Origin: Daphnia carinata
Lineage: Eukaryota; Arthropoda; Branchiopoda; Diplostraca; Daphniidae
Reading direction: 5' to 3'
DNA length: 64,000 nt
NCBI RefSeq assembly: GCF_022539665.2
Contig: NC_081339.1
Location: forward strand, 2,442,017 to 2,506,016
The position numbers and the translations under genes were made by a program. The notes beneath the pieces were generated by a model. The model saw nothing but the letters and a program-made list of their open reading frames with translations, searched no databases and was not told where the DNA came from. Of this stretch, positions 10,203-21,396 are shown in pieces (position 1 is the first letter of the stretch; each line of letters begins with the position of its first letter).

Positions 10203-12055
10203 AGTCGCTGTTAAAATGTTAAGTTAATAGTTAAAAGTGGTAATAATTAACTTAATTAAGTAGCATATAACAAAATAATTATTGCATAGTTATATGTTAA
10301 TCAAATAAAGTTATTAATTTAAAAAATTAAATATTTACAGGGCTAGAATATGTAAAGTTGTGTCGAGAGACTTATTTCGAATTTGACCGCTAGATGACCA
10401 TAGCTGTAAAAAAGAAAAAAAATATCGGCCTTTTTTTTTCTGTTTCCCTGCTATCGCAAAAAAATTTTGAAGGAATGATTTAAACAAATGCCAAAGGTGA
10501 GACATATGGCAATCCGTTTTACAAAAAAAAAAAAAAAAAAAATGGCGGAAAAAAAAAAAATCGCACTTTTTTCTTTTTTTCCGACACGTAGCCATCTACC
10601 GCTCAGACTCGTTATTACTGGCGTAGGCAATTTCAGTCCATTGGATATTGGATTCCATTCGCAGTTAGTTCAGTAGCGTGGATGGAGAATAACGCGTGGC
10701 TGGAGGAACGATTGAAAAATGGATAAGATAATAAACAAAAAAAATGGTAAGTATAAACATTATTATATTGGTTTTCAATTATTAATTATTGTTTATTAGA
10801 TCAAATTATGAAGCTGCAGGCCCAGTTATTGGAACAACACAAAATTTTAGATAACAACAAAGCTAAGGATCGTAGGCCTAATACGTAATGATTCTATTTA
10901 TTTGCTTTTATTCATTCGTGTTTTGTAGCTCAAATTTTGAGTCTACAAGCTCAGCTAGGGGAAAAGAACAAATTGGAACGGAACAGTTTCCAAACAGTGA
11001 AGGAGGTTTTCAAAACTCATCCCTAACTGAACGTGAGGATGAGTTGGCATTAGTCGAACACAACCAGGTACCTAAACTTTTCAAATAAGAATTCAAAATA
11101 AGTATAGAATTTTAAAAAACAATTATTTATTGTTTAGTTATTCAGTCTACCACCTGACAGTGTGTTAAAGTTAAATTCTGTTAGTGCTGCACTAAAAGAA
11201 TCGTTAGTAATAAGCCCATGCAGTGAAGGAAGTGAACAATTGTGGGACCGTATTTGGGCCGAAAATGGGTGTGGTACAGAAACCCAGAAATAGCACGAGT
11301 TCTACATAAAACATGAATTAGGTACTTTTCGGTTTTTTGTCTATCGAAAAACTATTTTTAATGCTATTATTTTGCATTCACAGAATTTAACGGGGGATCA
11401 AATCAAGTCTGGAAGTGTTACAGGATGGAAGAGTGAGCCTACAGATGAAAAAACACTGAGAGTGCATTACCATTAAGGTGTGAGGTAAACTAATAGAGTA
11501 ATGCAAATTGCCTAATGAGAAGTACCATCTTGTGTTAATGAATCCAGTACAACAGCAATCCTTTATAGTTCTGTCACAGCTAGAAGCCTCAAATAATTCT
11601 GCTTCTCTGTCTAAAGAACATCTTGTCCTTTACGTTCAGAGTGTTGGGGAAACTGGGTACTTAAATGGCCCTAAAGATGTTTTAATTTTGCTGCCATTGC
11701 AGAGATGAACATCATACATGGACTCTTTAGGTATGAAAGGATTTTTCTTCAAATAATTTTGAATTTATGACGAAGCATTTCTCCTCCTTTTTGCCACCCA
11801 TGTCTAATCTAAAAAAAAAATTTATCCAATAGGAAAGGATTTTCAGCATACTGGGAACACAACTATAAACAATGCAACATTCTATGGGTGCTATTTTATC
11901 ATTCAAGAGCCTTATACAATGATTTTCATCTGCAATTTGTATGGCCTTTCCAAAGCTTCTGCCTGAAGTTGAATCTATGAGTCATGTAAGCTACTTGATC
12001 AACAATTGATATCTTTAACGGTGTTATTATTATTACTATTACCTATCCATTTTGT
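10203..12055 (+). repeat. Intron-containing 1.8 kb repeat, copy 1 (frameshifted)
   Basis: Direct copy of the sequence at about 12326-14110. It contains the same four exon-like blocks from the ATG at 10719 to the TAG at 11291-11293. Copy 1 has lost one base in the third exon relative to copy 2, which shifts the frame to a nearby stop, so its coiled-coil ORF is broken. Boundaries are approximate; divergence from copy 2 is a few per cent by eye. Confidence 0.65.
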
Positions 12056-12056
12056 A

Positions 12057-12318
12057 CTGCAGTAAGTATAATAAATGTATTTCTAATAACAATTAGAATG
12101 ATTGCGTGTTTTAAGTATAATGTTTAAGTAATAGAGTTGTTATTGTGTATTATTTTCACACCGCAACAACCGACAACGACTTTATATTACTCAAACCGTT
12201 CTAATAACAATTAGAATGATTTGCTTGTTTTAGATATAAATAATATGTTTGAGTAATATAAAGTTGTTATTGTTTGTTGAGGTGTGAAAATAATACATAT
12301 AATTGCTGCAAAATGCAG
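12057..12318. mobile_element. MITE-like inverted repeat between the two direct copies
   Basis: Imperfect arms at 12147-12196 and 12246-12295 surround a core, and the 22-bp palindromic motif ttctaataacaattagaatg(at) occurs twice (12081 and 12199). The outer ends carry ctgcag/tgcag. It has no coding capacity and sits exactly between repeat copies 1 and 2, so it may be part of the repeat's terminal region or a nested insertion. Confidence 0.5.
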
Positions 12319-12581
12319 TTCAAAATGAAAAGTTAATAGTTAATAGTAATAATAATTAATTTAAGTAAGTAGAATATAACAAAGGAATTATTGTATAGTT
12401 CTATTTTAATGAAATTAAGTTATTAATTAAAAAATGATATATTTACATGGCTAAAATACGTCAAGTTTACATGGCTAAAATACGTAAAGTTGTATTTATA
12501 AAATTAAATACGATGCCGGCCGATAGATGGCCATAGTTGTAAAAAAGAAAAAAACCGACGAAATTTTTTCTTTTTGTTTGT

Positions 12582-12631
12582 GTAAAACGGATTGCCATAA
12601 AAATGTTGTAGTGTATGGCAATCCGTTTTAC
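12582..12631. repeat. Perfect 18-bp hairpin
   Basis: 12582-12599 and 12614-12631 are exact reverse complements with a 14-base loop. The palindrome arms begin precisely at the right half of this hairpin (12614), and the right arm ends in its counterpart at 17641. This suggests the hairpin marks the breakpoint of the inverted duplication. Confidence 0.75.
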
Positions 12632-12817
12632 ATAAAAAAAAAAAAATCACACTTTTTTCTCTTTTTTCTACCCGTAGCCATCTACCAGTCGGTTTCGTTA
12701 TTACAGGCATGTAAGCAATTTGAGTTAATTGTATCCCATTAGCAGTTAATTGAGTAGTGTGGCTGGAGAAAAACGCGTGGCTGGAGAAAAACTCGTGGCT
12801 GGAGGAACAATTGAAAA

Positions 12818-13394
12818 ATGGATAAGATAATACAACAAAAGGATGGTAAGTATAAAGATTATTATATTGGTTTTCAATTATTAATTATTGTTTATTAGAT
12901 CAAATTATGAAGCTGCAGGCCCAATTATTGGAACAACACAAAATATTAGATAACAGCAATGCTAAGGATGGTAAGGCCTAATACATAATGATTCTATTTA
13001 TTTGCTTTTATTCATTTGTGTTTTGTAGCTCAAATTTTGAGTCTACAAGCTCAGGTAGGGGAAAAGAACAAATTGGAACGGAACAGTTTCCAAACAGTGA
13101 AGGAGGTTTTTCCAAACTCATCCCTAACTGAACATGAGGATGAATTGGCATTAGGTGAACACAGTCAGGTACCTAAACTTTTCAAATAAGAATTCAAAAT
13201 AAGTATAGAATTTTAACAAACAATTATTTATTGTTTAGTTATTCAGTCTACCACCTGACAGTGTGTTAAAGTTAAATTCTGTTAGTGCTGCACTAAAAGA
13301 ATTGTTAGTAATAAGTCCATGCAACGAAGGAAGTGAACAATTGTGGGACCGTATTTGGGCTGAAAATGGGTGTGGTACGGAAACCCAGAAATAG
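12818..13394 (+). CDS. Repeat-encoded coiled-coil protein, copy 2
   Basis: Unrecognised protein inside the 1.8 kb repeat. Four exons (12818-12845, 12899-12970, 13029-13168, 13239-13394) join in phase to give 131 aa. Exons 2 and 3 each begin with a related helix (QIMKLQAQLLEQHK and QILSLQAQVGEKNK), suggesting exon duplication, and the N-terminal half is predicted by eye to form a coiled coil. The C-terminal half, including ALKELLVISP and SEQLWDRIWAENG, is not familiar. Consistent phases over four exons and an identical-length copy on the other palindrome arm argue for real coding capacity. It could be an accessory protein of a DNA transposon or a multicopy gene captured by repeats. Transcription is not shown. 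Confidence 0.4.
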
Positions 13395-14954
13395 CATGAG
13401 TTCAACATAAAACATGAATTAGGTACTTTTCGGTTTTTTGTCTATCAAAAGAGTATTTTTAATGCTATTATTTTGCATTCACAGAATTTTAGTGGGGGAT
13501 CAAGTCAAGTCTCGAAGTGTTACAGGATGGAAGAGTGAGCCTACAGTTGAAAAACACTGAAAGTGCATTACCATTAAGGTATGAGGTAAAGTAATAGAGT
13601 ATGCAAATTGTCTAATGAGAAGTACCATCTTGTGTGAATGAATCCTGTGTAACAACAATCCTTTATAGTTCTGTCATAGCTAGAAGCCTCAAATAATTCT
13701 GCTTCTCTTGCTAAAGAACAACTTGTCCTTTACGTTCAGAGTGTTGGTGAAGCTGGGTACTTAAATGGCCCTAAAATTTTTCGTTTCGTTGGCATTGCAG
13801 CGATGAACATCATACATGGACTTTTTAGGTATGAAAGGAATTTTCTTGAAAATTTTTTGAATTTATGACAAAGCATTTCTTCTGCTTTTTGCCAACCATG
13901 TCTAATCTAAAAAAAAAATTTATCCAATAGGAAAGGATTTTCAGCATACTGGGAACACAACTATCAACAATGCAACATTCTAGGGGTGCTATTTTATCAT
14001 TCAAGAGCCTTATACAATGATTTTCATCTGCAATTTGTATGGCCTTTCCCAAGCTTCTGCCAGAAGTTGAATCTATAAGTCATGTAAGTCACATGAGCAA
14101 CAATTGAGATGCTTAATGGTGTTGTTTTTCTTTTCTCAGCATAGGTTAATAGTAACATTGGATCTGAAAAGATTCTTGGTTGGGGCAAGACACTGAATAA
14201 ATTGTATTGATTCGATGGATGACATGACATTTCTATACTTAATTCGGATTCCCCAGACGGTATTTGATATTTTAAAAATTGAAGTGCATATCTGGGCTCC
14301 CTTCCTTTCCGTAGCCCCGTTTCCCCTTGACTCGTAATAAGCCCGTAGGGGGTCATGCCCCTACTGTACGGTATATATAAAAACAACATATACCGAGGTT
14401 TGGAGGGCTCTGGCCGGAAAGGGGACGTGGGGGTCCGCGTAGTCCGATGATGTGTTCACGGAGGGCGACGTGGCTACCCACAAATCCGAATTAAAGGTTA
14501 ATCGCTCCTGTAAAAATGTTCCAAATCTTCAGCTCTTCTTCCGGCTTCTCTTAGCCAATCACCGGGTAATCTCCCCGGTGGGTCAACAAGGCAGTGTCTC
14601 CCCCTGCCTGGGTTGACGGCAACTTTTGAAAGGGCTATAATGCCTTTTTAAAGTTGCAAAAATAATTGAAATGTGCAGAGAATTGTCAATAAATTTTTTT
14701 TTATAAAATATTTTATCCAAAAATTGTTTCTTTCATTGTCTGTGTTAGCCGTGTTCACACATTACATTTATCAACTTTTTTTTTCAGTTAAGTCAACGAA
14801 CTTTTTCAGTTCAGTTTCAGCATTGTTTCCATTGGTTTATCGTTTATCTGTAAGTATTCAATTATTATTTATTACACTCTTTGAATTTTTCCACTTAGAT
14901 TCAAGGAACAACATGTAATATCTGGATATTTTTTAAAGTAATTTTGTACTTTGT

Positions 14955-15027
14955 TTTACCCGTATGGGAACCGATCCCCAGACATTCAGCGTGCAACGCC
15001 GATGCTCTAACATTGAGCCACGAGATA
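14955..15027 (-). pseudogene. tRNA-like sequence (Ala TGC-like), decayed
   Basis: On the minus strand a D-arm (GGCTCAATGTTAGAGC), an anticodon arm TCGGC-GTTGCAC-GCTGA with TGC at the anticodon position, and a T-arm-like TGGGG-ATCGGTT-CCCAT are visible. The acceptor stem does not pair, so this is a tRNA pseudogene or tRNA-derived SINE head in the palindrome spacer. Confidence 0.5.
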
Positions 15028-15123
15028 TATCTAAATATTTTATTATCGCATATTATATGTTATCGTCTAGGATGTTTATGCATTCTTTCACAACTATATG
15101 TTTATCTTTCAATTGCTTTTATA

Positions 15124-15193
15124 AAGTTCATAGCTCTGTGGTAGAGCCTTCAGTTGCGATACCTGTTACCCTGGGATCAAACCTCAGTAGATG
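15124..15193 (+). pseudogene. tRNA-like sequence, decayed
   Basis: A D-arm-like TAGCTCTGTGGTAGAGC and a T-arm-like CTGGG-ATCAAAC-CTCAG are spaced as in a tRNA, but the anticodon stem and acceptor stem do not pair. It is the second of three such sequences in the 548-bp spacer. Confidence 0.4.
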
Positions 15194-15310
15194 TGTAAAA
15201 ATGAAGTAGAATAAATGTAGAAGAGTATATTGCAGAATTGCACTTCATTTTTATTCTAAGTGTAAATGCAAGTCCACAAGTAACTAGAAAAAAGCCAACC
15301 TAACATCATA

Positions 15311-15381
15311 TGATTCATGGCTCATTGGTAGAGCATCGGCGCGGTATGCCGAACATCCAGGGTTCGATCCCTGGATAATAA
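15311..15381 (+). pseudogene. tRNA-like sequence (Thr GGT-like), decayed
   Basis: D-arm GGCTCATTGGTAGAGC, anticodon stem TCGGC/GCCGA and a perfect T-arm CAGGG-TTCGATC-CCTGG with internal B-box are present. The residue before the anticodon is C instead of T and the acceptor stem fails to pair, so it is unlikely to be functional. Its internal promoter boxes are well kept. Confidence 0.5.
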
Positions 15382-16854
15382 TAGAATACTAACATATAAA
15401 CGATAAACCAATGGAAACAATGGTTACCATCAAAGTTGACAAAAACAAATAATGCGAAGAAAAAAAAAAAAGTTGATAAATGTAATGTGTGAACACGGCT
15501 AACACAGACAATGAAAGAAACAAATTTTGGATAAAATATTTTACAAAAAAAATTTTATTGACAATTCTCTGCACATTACAATTATTTTTGCAACTTTAAA
15601 AAGGCATTATAGCCCTTTCAAAAGTTGCCGTCAACCCAGGCAGGGGGAGACACTGCCTTGTTGACCCACCGGGGAGATTACCCGGTGATTGGCTAAGAGA
15701 AGCCGGAAGAAGAGCTGAAGATTTGGAACATTTTTACAGGAGCGATTAACCTTTAATTCGGATTTGTGGGTAGCCACGTCGCCCTCCGTGAACACATCAT
15801 CGGACTACGCGGACCCCCACGTCCCCTTTCCGGCCAGAGCCCTCCAAACCTCGGTATATGTTGTTTTTATATATACCGTACAGTAGGGGCATGACCCCCT
15901 ACGGGCTTATTACGAGTCAAGGGGAAACGGGGCTACGGAAAGGAAGGGAGCCCAGATATGCACTTCAATTTTTAAAATATCAAATACCGTCTGGGGAATC
16001 CGAATTAAGTATAGAAATGTCATGTCATCCATCGAATCAATACAATTTATTCAGTGTCTTGCCCCAACCAAGAATCTTTTCAGATCCAATGTTACTATTA
16101 ACCTATGCTGAGAAAAGAAAAACAACACCATTAAGCATCTCAATTGTTGCTCATGTGACTTACATGACTTATAGATTCAACTTCTGGCAGAAGCTTGGGA
16201 AAGGCCATACAAATTGCAGATGAAAATCATTGTATAAGGCTCTTGAATGATAAAATAGCACCCCTAGAATGTTGCATTGTTGATAGTTGTGTTCCCAGTA
16301 TGCTGAAAATCCTTTCCTATTGGATAAATTTTTTTTTTTAGATTAGACATGGTTGGCAAAAAGCAGAAGAAATGCTTTGTCATAAATTCAAAAAATTTTC
16401 AAGAAAATTCCTTTCATACCTAAAAAGTCCATGTATGATGTTCATCGCTGCAATGCCAACGAAACGAAACATCTTTAGGGCCATTTAAGTACCCAGCTTC
16501 ACCAACACTCTGAACGTAAAGGACAAGTTGTTCTTTAGCAAGAGAAGCAGAATTATTTGAGGCTTCTAGCTATGACAGAACTATAAAGGATTGTTGTTAC
16601 ACAGGATTCATTCACACAAGATGGTACTTCTCATTAGACAATTTGCATACTCTATTACTTTACCTCATACCTTAATGGTAATGCACTTTCAGTGTTTTTC
16701 AACTGTAGGCTCACTCTTCCATCCTGTAACACTTCGAGACTTGACTTGATCCCCCACTAAAATTCTGTGAATGCAAAATAATAGCATTAAAAATACTCTT
16801 TTGATAGACAAAAAACCGAAAAGTACCTAATTCATGTTTTATGTTGAACTCATG

Positions 16855-17431
16855 CTATTTCTGGGTTTCCGTACCACACCCATTTTCAGCCCAAATACGG
16901 TCCCACAATTGTTCACTTCCTTCGTTGCATGGACTTATTACTAACAATTCTTTTAGTGCAGCACTAACAGAATTTAACTTTAACACACTGTCAGGTGGTA
17001 GACTGAATAACTAAACAATAAATAATTGTTTGTTAAAATTCTATACTTATTTTGAATTCTTATTTGAAAAGTTTAGGTACCTGACTGTGTTCACCTAATG
17101 CCAATTCATCCTCATGTTCAGTTAGGGATGAGTTTGGAAAAACCTCCTTCACTGTTTGGAAACTGTTCCGTTCCAATTTGTTCTTTTCCCCTACCTGAGC
17201 TTGTAGACTCAAAATTTGAGCTACAAAACACAAATGAATAAAAGCAAATAAATAGAATCATTACGTATTAGGCCTTACCATCCTTAGCATTGCTGTTATC
17301 TAATATTTTGTGTTGTTCCAATAATTGGGCCTGCAGCTTCATAATTTGATCTAATAAACAATAATTAATAATTGAAAACCAATATAATAATCTTTATACT
17401 TACCATCCTTTTGTTGTATTATCTTATCCAT
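16855..17431 (-). CDS. Repeat-encoded coiled-coil protein, copy 3 (palindrome right arm)
   Basis: Mirror copy of the four-exon gene at 12818-13394, from the start codon at 17431-17429 to the stop at 16857-16855. The span is exactly 577 bases in both arms and the splice sites are in corresponding places. It lies in the right arm of the palindrome, so the two intact copies are convergent. Function unknown. Confidence 0.4.
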
Positions 17432-17685
17432 TTTTCAATTGTTCCTCCAGCCACGAGTTTTTCTCCAGCCACGCGTTTTTCTCCAGCCACGCTACTCAAT
17501 TAACTGCTAATGGGATACAATTAACTCAAATTGCTTACATGCCTGTAATAACGAAACCGACTGGTAGATGGCTACGGGTAGAAAAAAGAGAAAAAAGTGT
17601 GATTTTTTTTTTTTTTTTTTCATGTAAAACGGATTGCCATAGATACTTCGTGAATCAAATGCCGTTTTTTTTTTTAAATGGATTT

Positions 17686-17962
17686 TTAATACTTACGGAC
17701 AAAGATTTTTTGGTCCTGTTTTGAAACCGTAATGCATATGGCAGACGTCACAAGAAATACTTTCGGTTCAATAGGGCAAGTCCCTTGACTAGTATCGCAA
17801 TTAGGACATATGTACTGGCAATCTGAAGTCAAGGGACATACGCACGCGGGATCTGAAAAAAACAGGGTTATTTTGGTAGATCAGTTAGCCGCCAAATGTA
17901 TTGATACTGGGATGATAATGATAATATTTAAAACAAAAGCAAACAAGAAACGGGTTTATCAT
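17686..17962 (-). CDS. Candidate short Cys-rich protein
   Basis: Tentative. A strong 3' splice site (polypyrimidine then CAG) precedes 17852, and the following 167 bases are open to a TAA at 17688-17686. They encode a Cys-rich stretch in the pattern C-x-C-P-x4-C-x3-C-P-x-C-x6-C-P. A 55-base upstream exon starting at the ATG at 17962-17960 (MINPFLVCFC) joins it in phase 1 across a 55-nt intron containing a ctaac branch-point-like motif, giving 73 aa. The start is weak as a signal peptide and no homologue is recognised. It lies just outside the palindrome, downstream of ABAT on the same strand. Confidence 0.25.
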
Positions 17963-18289
17963 ATACTATCAGTTAAGCATAACGAAGTTGTATATAGAAT
18001 GTGATGTAACGATCAGAGGAAACAAGAAAACTATAGATAAGAAAGACCATACACGTAGAAATGAGAAATTTAAAAAGGAAAAAACCATCAATGCACTAAG
18101 GTGGAATGGAAGACCTTCGGAATATTGTATTGAAGAAGAACGAGTAATAGACGACAACACAAAATAAATTTCAAAAGGTTCAAAGACAAATAAAGTTGAA
18201 TGAGAGCGAAAAGAATTGAAAAGTTTGCACTTGCAAAATGATATTGCACTTCCTTATGTTTTTCTCTCCCAATTACTGGCAGCAATTCC

Positions 18290-20205
18290 TTAGGCAGTTT
18301 TGATTTTCTTCAAAACCTTCTCTAGCTGATGGAGGAAGATATCGGCGTGATATGGCTGGAACACAAGAGCTGGCCGTATGCGCAGCGACAGATCGCCACA
18401 TCCACCGGACTGAACACCTTTCAAGTCCAAATAAACATGTTTATAAAGTTTGAGTTGAATTAATCAAACAACGGTTAACCAAGTACCCTTTTCTTTCAAT
18501 TTGGCTACAATTTCGTCACGCTTCTCGACGCTGCTGGAATCAAAAGCGCAGAAAGTGCCGATGCCTCGCACGTTCTTCAGATGTTGAGGATAACGTTTCG
18601 ACATGTCCATTAGACCATCCATTAGTTTTTTACCTAGAGAAAGAAGGAGTCACCATGTTTTATGTGCTCTAACAAGCCTAAAAGATGTTTAGATTGTACC
18701 AGATGCTTGAACGACGCTCAATAGGTTGTCACGCTTGATAACTTCAACGACTTTGTCCAACAAGAGCACTTTGGACGGATCACCCATCCATGTGTTGAAA
18801 ATCCTGTACCCCTGCTGAGGCCTGGGAAAGGTTAAGTTTAAACGGTTTTAACGACGGTTGATTTAAAACGGCAAAAACCCAATAACGGAATGCACTTTTT
18901 TTTTTACCTGAATTCGGGTAAACTGTAGTATCCTCCAGTGAGCATCTTTTTGCTGAATGTGACGAAATCTGCCGGTTCAGGCAAGTGGAAGTGTTCATGG
19001 CACCAGTATTTTCCGCTAGCTCCACCACCAGTCTGAACCTCGTCAACGATGAGTGCTGCGCCATTCTATAGATCGAGAAAAATAAGAGCAATTGTGAACA
19101 GCCATATATTTGGCTTCGACATATTAAAGTTGAAAAAGAAAGTACCTTTTTGGTGATGCGCTGGAGCTCTTGGAAGAATTCCGGTGATGCGTGGTTATCT
19201 CCACCCTCGGCTTGAATGGGTTCGATGACGACGCCAGCAACGAACTTTCCAGCCTTGTTGTACTTTTCGAATTGCTCTTCGACTTCCGCCAAGCACTTGC
19301 GATCTTCGGCTTTATTCTCTTCTATGTGATCTTCAAGTGGATATTTGTAACGCGGAAAACTGGCAATTGGCCAATCCAAAGCGGGGATATCCAGCTTATG
19401 AATCGCCTTCGAATGAGTGGTAGAAAGTACACCGATGGTTCGGCCATGGAAACTACCTGTGCACAAGCGACTCATTAGCAGGAAAATACAGAAATTAGAA
19501 GTCCTACTGACCCTTAAACGACATTATGGTAAACGGCGTTGAGCCAGGTCCGACGTTCATCATGCAGCTATTGTTTTCTTCTTCGGTAATAGGTGCTCCG
19601 CCACGTTGTTTGTTTCTATACCACATGAACGCGGCTTTGTAGGCGTTTTCATTCGAGCAAGACCCACATGCCATTGTTGTAACCTAGTGTTAAAAGAAAT
19701 TATAATAAGCTTTAGTTCACATATTTTCAAGAAAACCAATATCCAACCCCACCTGAGTATGTCCCTTAGGAGCAACTGCCATCAGACTACTTGTTAGCTT
19801 TTGCGGCCAGCCTTGTCCTGGAAACAGACCTAGTGATGGCCTGTTGATGAAAGTCCTCTGATTGTCTGGATCTTGCAGGACTTTGAGCATATCAGGATGA
19901 TTGTAGCCCAATGGCAAAGATGAGATTTGAGTGTAGACATCCAGCAACACATTGCCATCAACATCAACAATGTAGTTGCCTATGCTTTTGTTGTAGTCGG
20001 TGAAGTAGATGACTGTGTTGGCAAACTGAATGTTGTTCAATTCGGCAATCATCTCTTTGGACTTTGGGCCTGGAATGGGTGTTTTGACACTGGGGCCAGA
20101 AGGCTCCCCGAGTATAAGGTTTGACAGACATTTCACATTCTGTGGCAGCTGTTGCCTGAAAAGACTAGATTTGGTGGTAAAAGTGTTTAACCTGCTGAGT
20201 GCCAT
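18290..20205 (-). CDS. ABAT: 4-aminobutyrate aminotransferase, mitochondrial (GABA transaminase)
   Basis: PLP-dependent class III aminotransferase that converts GABA and 2-oxoglutarate to succinic semialdehyde and glutamate in the mitochondrial matrix. Seven phase-consistent exons (19753-20205, 19512-19683, 19146-19456, 18908-19065, 18700-18821, 18487-18633, 18290-18417) give 496 aa, against 500 in human. Visible features: presequence beginning [10 protein letters not shown]; the ACGSCSNEN motif whose two cysteines (157 and 160) match the Fe-S ligands of the mammalian enzyme; SFHGRT; IVEPIQ-type core (here [14 protein letters not shown]); [10 protein letters not shown] with Asp320 for the pyridine nitrogen; and TFSKKM at 348-353 holding the Schiff-base lysine. 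The frame is open further upstream, but the MALS start is preferred because the paralogue at 1-153 starts with the same four residues. Confidence 0.96.
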
Positions 20206-21365
20206 GATGACTGTAACTGAAGTAGTCTGGCTAGTATGTGAAAACAGATCACACTGCTGCTGCAACCAAAACAACGAAACAATCAATACCGATAAGATGA
20301 TAGTATAATGGTAAACAAGCCACGTCGCTATGCAGGGCTTCCGAGCGTCAAAAGTCAATACCTTTGCTTTATTTTTATCCTGTATTTGAACAACGGCAAC
20401 AGTCTGAACTGTTCCGTGCGTAGTAACAGAACTCTGGGTTATGGGCCGATGGTCTGATGCAGAGACACGACCAATCAATAACATTGGCGTTTCCCTCTAG
20501 TGCCAGCATGTTGCATCTCACTCCCAACGGCGCCAATATTTGACATTCCGAGACATTGTAACCAGAAAAACAAGGAAAAGCATGCATCAAACCTCAGTTT
20601 CTGTTTTATTCATCAACAAACGAAGAAATCCGACTTTTTGTATACACGTGATGGAAAAAAAAAAAAAGAATACATTGTGAAAAGAATTAAAGACAGCAGA
20701 CATGACTACGCAATAAGTTTTCAGAATTGTTTCTTTTTAAATTTTGAACGCATAGAATTAACAGTCCAAGTACCGTATTCGTTCTCACTTTTTTTGTTTG
20801 TTTAAAGATCATAAAAACAGAAGTAGAAGAAGTAGGACGATGGATAGGCTAATATAAACACAATTTCATCTAATAGACGTAATGAAAGGGAGAGTTGCCC
20901 GTTGTCTCGTTAAAGGATGGTACGGATATTACAAAGAAAGTGGAAAACAATTAAGTGATGAGAAAGATTGCTCAAACGTGCGCGCAGTAGACACGCAGAG
21001 TAACATGCAGGTGGCCAACGCTACACCCATATTTTTACTTGTTTCAATCTCCCCCGTTCGTCCATGAAGTTTAAGATATATCACAGTTTCCCGCAAGGCC
21101 AGACGGTGGTTATTACTAATTGTTTTGTTGATTCTCTTTTCTACTGAACATTCTCGTACGTCTGCTGTTTCGCAGTAACACATCGGTCAGGGCCGAAAAC
21201 AAAAAAAAAGAAAAATACTTAAGTCTAATTATTTTCATCATAACTGTTCTACTTTCCTAAATTGTCAGGCATGCAAACATCGCACAAACATACATACAAA
21301 AAAAAGAGGGGGGTAGCTGAACTAAGTTTGGAGCGAGACCAAACACAAGTGATGGATTCTTTTCC

Positions 21366-21396
<31 letters not shown>

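Larger units (their letters stand above)
12326..14110 (+). repeat. Intron-containing 1.8 kb repeat, copy 2
   Basis: Direct repeat of 10203-12055, and from 12614 onward also the left arm of the large palindrome. It contains an intact four-exon ORF (separate entry). Further blocks similar to copy 1 continue to about 14110, where the two copies part and a sequence found only in the palindrome begins. Family not recognised. Confidence 0.65.
12614..17641. repeat. Large palindrome, ~2.24 kb arms, 548 bp spacer
   Basis: The left arm 12614-14847 and right arm 15396-17641 are reverse complements with few differences by eye. Both carry an identical 121-codon ORF in opposite orientations (14024-14389 minus, 15858-16223 plus), so homogenisation or origin is recent. 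Inner parts of the arms (about 14510-14690 and 15550-15730) form several consecutive G/C-rich hairpins. Either one element with very long terminal repeats (fold-back type) or an inverted duplication of the 12.3 kb repeat would explain it. No transposase was recognised. Confidence 0.85.

Noticed and set aside
14024-14389. 121-codon ORF present twice in opposite orientation (also 15858-16223)
   Set aside because: Kept only as evidence of palindrome identity. It crosses splice-like sites and hairpin sequence and resembles no protein I know, so I do not call it a gene.
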